Assembly (NCBI GenBank): GCA_903917305.1
Contig: CAIXAA010000220.1
Location: forward strand, 1 to 8,012
Origin: an uncultured Myxococcales bacterium
Lineage (GTDB): Bacteria > Myxococcota_A > UBA9042
Length of the DNA stretch: 8,012 nt
Reading direction: 5' to 3'
Numbering within the stretch: position 1 is the first letter of the stretch; each line of letters opens with the position of its first letter. The translations under genes and the position numbers were made by a program. Of the stretch, positions 4,870-8,012 are shown one piece after another. The notes below the pieces were generated by a model. The model had not been told where the DNA came from, made no database searches, and was given only the letters and a program-made list of their open reading frames with translations.

Positions 4870-7547
4870 CCGTAACCTGCGGGAAATGCGAGCAGATCTG
4901 GTGCCGCAGCCTCGACAGCGGCCTGCAGCAGCGGCGTCGGATACGACCCGTGCGCCAGCCACGTCGGCATCTGCGTCATCCAATGCGGCTGTCCGACGTG
5001 ACCGCCCTGGCCGCCCGCCAGCACGTGGAACCCGCGCGTGTCCTTGCCAGCCAGCTCCGTGCAAAAGCGGAAGATCGGGCCGGAAGTCGCCGTCAGCGGG
5101 AACTTGGCCACCGAGCCGTCGGCCTCCGTGCCTGGGTACTCCGACGCATTGACCGCGTTCGGCCCACCATCCATGGGAAACGGCCCCTGCACCAGGTCGT
5201 CGAACGCGATGTGATCGACGCGCAACGCGTGGATCTTGCCCCAGGTCCACTCGCTCTGCGGCGCCGTCCCGAAGTGCTCGCGCAGCTGGGCGAGCGCCGT
5301 GCCCAGCGCCGCCACTGCGTGATCCCCAAATGTTTCAATGACATCCTTGGTCTTGGGATCATCGAGCCAGTCCGCGCTGGCGGCCGGCGCGCGGTTCTTC
5401 ACCCACGCCACCACGTCGCGGGCGCCCAGGCTGTACAGAAAGCCGCCGACCACGCCCATCACGAGCCCACTGACGCGCTGCTTCAAGATGCGCTGGGTGA
5501 CGTGCGTGAGCCAGACGTTGAACAGCGTGGCGCCCACGCTGTCCAGGTTCTGCTGTTTGTCCCATGCCGTCAGGGTCTTGAGCGCCTCGCAAGCATCGGC
5601 GTTCGCCGGATCCTTGGCGTCCGGGCAGATCCTGGCCTGCTGCGCCAGCAACTCGGGCAGCAGCTCGACCGCAAAGACCGAGAAGTTGTCGCCATGCAAG
5701 GCGTTGACGTCGTCCAGGCTCGGCAGCGACGGGCTGTGGATCTGCGCGTCGATCAGGTCGGTCAGGCGCCAGGCGCGCGTGCCGAGATCGGCGAAGTGCT
5801 GCAAGTACTGACCATCATTGAGCGGATCGCCGTCGAGGTTCGCCGCCGTCATGATGCCGTTGGCATCGACGTGGTAGCCCTTGGCGGGGCGCAGGTCGTT
5901 CAACGCCTCGGAGGGCGGCGCGATGCGGTCCCACTCGAAGGCGCCCGTGCCGTCGAGCGGAGCCCACGGCGGCGCCTTGTACAGGTCCCACAAGCGCACG
6001 GGCCACGGCCCGGCCGCGGTGTAGCCGATAGCCCCCTTGGAATCCGCCAAGGTCCAGTTCATCGGCCCGCCATCGAACAGGTTCAGCGCCGTGCGGGCTT
6101 CATCGATGGTGTGCGCGTCCCACAGCTGGCTGATGGCCACCGCCTCGCTCGTCTGCGCGCTGAATCCCGGCCAGCGCGCGGAGAGCACGAGACCCGTGGA
6201 CGACAGGATCGCAGCAAATTCATCGGGCAAGAGCCCGTTGACGATCGGGCCGTGGTGCGGCACGACATCGACGGTGATGGTGACTTCGTCCGGCAACGTC
6301 CAGCTGCCGCCGTCGGGCTTGACGCGGATGGTCTCGATTCTCCTGGCGATCGGTACCCACGCGCCCGTGAACTGCACCGCGTCGCCCGCCGGATTGAGCG
6401 TCTCGGCGTAGAGATCGGTGGTGTCGCCAAAGCCGGTCGTGATGCCAAAGCCCATGCTGCCGCTGTGACCGCCGAGGACGTAGGGCAGGCCGGGCAGGGC
6501 GTAGCCGAAAAGGCCAATCGGATCGCCGTTTTCCAAGGTCATGTGCACGGCCATGAAGCGGTTGGGGACGACGATGGGTTGATGGAATTCGTTGCAGAAC
6601 AGGGTCTTTCCCGACTTGGTGTGCTTGCCCGCGACGGCGTAGGAGTTCGAGCCGCCCGCGATGCCCAGGCCGACCCCGCGCACGCCCGCGAGCTGCTGCG
6701 CCAGGGCGACGAGCGCGCCGGCGAGCTGGGAGCGGCGCTCCTGCGGCAGCGTTGCGAAACGTTCCGTGAAGTCGTGCGCGACCGGGGCATCGAGCGCATC
6801 GGTCTTGCCGACGTGCGGGAAGCTCGCTTCGCTGCCGGGCGCCTTCTCCGTGGCGTACGTCGGCAGCATCGGCTGGAAGCGGAAGAGATCGCGAAAGCCC
6901 TGTTCACCCAGCAGCAGCGACGCCGCCACGCCAAGCACCTCCTGGTCCGCGCCAAAAGCGTTCGACAGCACGATGACTTTGGCAATCGCCAGCGAATCCA
7001 CGGCCGTCCACGGCGCCGGCCAGTAATCCTTGCCAATGCGGTCGAACTCCGTGGGCCGCGGATGCTTGCCCGCCTTGGTCTCCGCCAGCCACGCATTGAC
7101 GCCCGCCGCGTAGGACTGCAGCTCCGCGTGCACCGCCGGATGGTGCGTCGCGTACCAGTCGAGGTTGGCCTGCGCCAGCGCCTGCAGGCCCAGCACGCGC
7201 TTGGTCTTGTCGTCGGCGAGCCATTTCGTGCCATAGACTTCGGCCCGCGTGCCATAAGCTTGGCGGCGCATGTCGTCCATCTGGAACAGGCGCTGCTGCG
7301 CCGTGACCCAGCCCTGCAGGTACAGCGCGTCGGTCTTGGAGGCAGCGCGGATGTGCGGCACGCCTTGGCCGTCGAAGCGAACCTCCGCCGCTGCCTTGAG
7401 TTGCAGGCTCGGCGTGGCGACGACGTCCGCCGTGCTGCCCGCATCGGTCGTGGTCGAAGCGGCAGTCTTGGCGGAGCAGGCGCAGGCCAGGATCCCGGCA
7501 AGGCCCAGCCAGGAGGTCGCGCGCCAGAGGGCCATCAGGTTGTGCAT
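4860..7547 (-). CDS. Penicillin-amidase-family Ntn hydrolase, predicted lipoprotein
   Basis: The 895-residue precursor should be exported and cut into an alpha and a beta chain, the beta chain hydrolysing an amide with its N-terminal Ser. The N-terminus has R9, a hydrophobic core (SWLGLAGILA) and C22 in ILAC as the likely lipidation site (C24 is an alternative). Alpha-chain hallmarks are VRFDGQGVPHI and GWVTAQQRLFQMDDMRRQAYG. Self-cleavage is predicted at GG|SNSYAV, making S300 the nucleophile. H322 is beta position 23, which is His in cephalosporin and acyl-homoserine-lactone acylases but Gln in E. coli penicillin G acylase. TTGFGDTTDLYAE (370-382) matches the calcium-binding region, and N497 in MNW matches the oxyanion Asn. 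The length suits the family. The start at 7547 has AAGGA 9 nt upstream; an ATG at 7535, touching the previous stop (TGATG), is the alternative. The gene overlaps the histidine kinase by 13 nt. The substrate is unknown: beta-lactam, acyl-homoserine lactone or another N-acyl compound. Confidence 0.93.
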   Translation of the reverse strand: MHNLMALWRATSWLGLAGILACACSAKTAASTTTDAGSTADVVATPSLQLKAAAEVRFDGQGVPHIRAASKTDALYLQGWVTAQQRLFQMDDMRRQAYGTRAEVYGTKWLADDKTKRVLGLQALAQANLDWYATHHPAVHAELQSYAAGVNAWLAETKAGKHPRPTEFDRIGKDYWPAPWTAVDSLAIAKVIVLSNAFGADQEVLGVAASLLLGEQGFRDLFRFQPMLPTYATEKAPGSEASFPHVGKTDALDAPVAHDFTERFATLPQERRSQLAGALVALAQQLAGVRGVGLGIAGGSNSYAVAGKHTKSGKTLFCNEFHQPIVVPNRFMAVHMTLENGDPIGLFGYALPGLPYVLGGHSGSMGFGITTGFGDTTDLYAETLNPAGDAVQFTGAWVPIARRIETIRVKPDGGSWTLPDEVTITVDVVPHHGPIVNGLLPDEFAAILSSTGLVLSARWPGFSAQTSEAVAISQLWDAHTIDEARTALNLFDGGPMNWTLADSKGAIGYTAAGPWPVRLWDLYKAPPWAPLDGTGAFEWDRIAPPSEALNDLRPAKGYHVDANGIMTAANLDGDPLNDGQYLQHFADLGTRAWRLTDLIDAQIHSPSLPSLDDVNALHGDNFSVFAVELLPELLAQQARICPDAKDPANADACEALKTLTAWDKQQNLDSVGATLFNVWLTHVTQRILKQRVSGLVMGVVGGFLYSLGARDVVAWVKNRAPAASADWLDDPKTKDVIETFGDHAVAALGTALAQLREHFGTAPQSEWTWGKIHALRVDHIAFDDLVQGPFPMDGGPNAVNASEYPGTEADGSVAKFPLTATSGPIFRFCTELAGKDTRGFHVLAGGQGGHVGQPHWMTQMPTWLAHGSYPTPLLQAAVEAAAPDLLAFPAGYGQP

Positions 7548-8012
7548 GTGCGGAAGTCCTTGGCTCGCCGTGGCATTTCTGGCAGCAGCACATCGAAGCG
7601 CGCACCCAGACCGGGGGCGCTGTGCACCTGGATGTCGCCGCCCATGCCCAGCACGAGGCCATGCGCCACCGCGAGCCCCAGCCCGGAACCTTTGCCTGGC
7701 TTGGTCGTGAAGTACGGCTCGAACACGCGCTCCGCGACGGCCGGTGTCATGCCAGTGCCCGTGTCCGCCACGCTGAGCGCCAGCCATGCCCGACGCCTCG
7801 CGCGGCGCCTCGTTCGCGCCGGCAGGTCCTCTTCGCCAACCCGGCGCAGAGACACGACAATCCTCCCACACTTGTCCGCCATCGCATCGCGCGCGTTTGC
7901 CAGCAGGTTCAGCAGCAGCACCCGCTGCAGTTGCATCGACGCGCCCAGCACCGGGCCGCAATCCAGCGCCACGTCGACGTCGAGTTGGACGGTCGGCGGC
8001 AGGGTCGGGCGC
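7535..8012 (-). CDS. Sensor histidine kinase, C-terminal ATPase domain (5' part outside window)
   Basis: The last 158 residues of a two-component histidine kinase are visible. The fragment opens RPTLPPTVQLDVDVALD and runs into QLQRVLLLNLLANARDAM, the N box, whose metal-binding Asn is encoded at 7897-7895. Then follow VADTGTGM (G1 box; Asp at 7765-7763), VFEPYFTTK (F box), GKGSGLGLAVAHG (G2 box) and GGDIQVHSAPGLGARFDVLLP, the usual end of the fold. All ATP-binding boxes are intact. Between the N and G1 boxes lies an unusual Arg cluster, RTRRRARRR. The phosphoacceptor His and any sensor domains lie beyond the right edge. No receiver domain follows: the protein ends about 15 residues after the fold. 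Its last codons overlap the start of the amidase gene, implying co-transcription and probable translational coupling. The signal sensed and the partner regulator are not visible. Confidence 0.93.
   Translation of the reverse strand, partial: RPTLPPTVQLDVDVALDCGPVLGASMQLQRVLLLNLLANARDAMADKCGRIVVSLRRVGEEDLPARTRRRARRRAWLALSVADTGTGMTPAVAERVFEPYFTTKPGKGSGLGLAVAHGLVLGMGGDIQVHSAPGLGARFDVLLPEMPRRAKDFRTCTT

Noticed and set aside
3820..4875. A 351-codon plus-strand frame overlapping the 3' half of valS and its stop.
   Set aside because: It is a low-complexity Arg/Ala/Gly product in the wrong frame, with the KMSKR and anticodon-binding domain encoded in the valS frame over the same bases.
7548..7961. 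Extension of the amidase upstream into a 1033-residue protein.
   Set aside because: The extra 138 residues read through the histidine kinase gene in another frame and would bury the lipoprotein signal that begins at 7547.

Overview
The window is GC-rich, tightly packed bacterial chromosome with five protein genes and no RNA gene, mobile element or CRISPR array that I can recognise. The RpoZ N-terminus (MARITIEDCL...NRFALV), a large membrane-tethered Hanks-type Ser/Thr kinase with a long Pro/Ala linker, and the base composition together suggest a member of the Myxococcota or a related deltaproteobacterial group. This placement is an inference from gene style, not a phylogeny.

Layout from left to right: (1) the 5' part of rpoZ (RNA polymerase omega), on the minus strand and running off the left edge. 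(2) A 132-nt divergent intergenic region with a recognisable -35 box for rpoZ and a perfect 6-bp palindromic hairpin. (3) A plus-strand Ser/Thr protein kinase of 562 residues, with a complete catalytic domain, a DFS in place of DFG, a repeat-bearing proline/alanine linker, and a single membrane helix at the extreme C-terminus with no sensor domain behind it. (4) After 72 nt, on the same strand, a 913-residue valyl-tRNA synthetase of the archaeal-like 'type 2' class, with an HVGH motif, a KMSKR signature, an editing domain and two zinc-binding cysteine sets. (5) After only 7 nt, convergent on the minus strand, an 895-residue penicillin-amidase-family Ntn hydrolase with a lipoprotein signal. (6) The C-terminal ATPase domain of a sensor histidine kinase, overlapping the start of the amidase by 13 nt and running off the right edge.

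The window has three transcription blocks: leftward rpoZ; rightward kinase and valS; and leftward histidine kinase and amidase. rpoZ and valS are housekeeping genes (transcription and translation). The Ser/Thr kinase is a cytoplasmic, membrane-anchored signalling protein. The histidine kinase and amidase are physically overlapped and probably translationally coupled, which suggests that a sensor and an exported amide hydrolase are made together. I see no convincing new multi-gene system. The points most worth following up are the coupled histidine kinase/acylase pair, the archaeal-like ValRS in a bacterial setting, and the DFS kinase.
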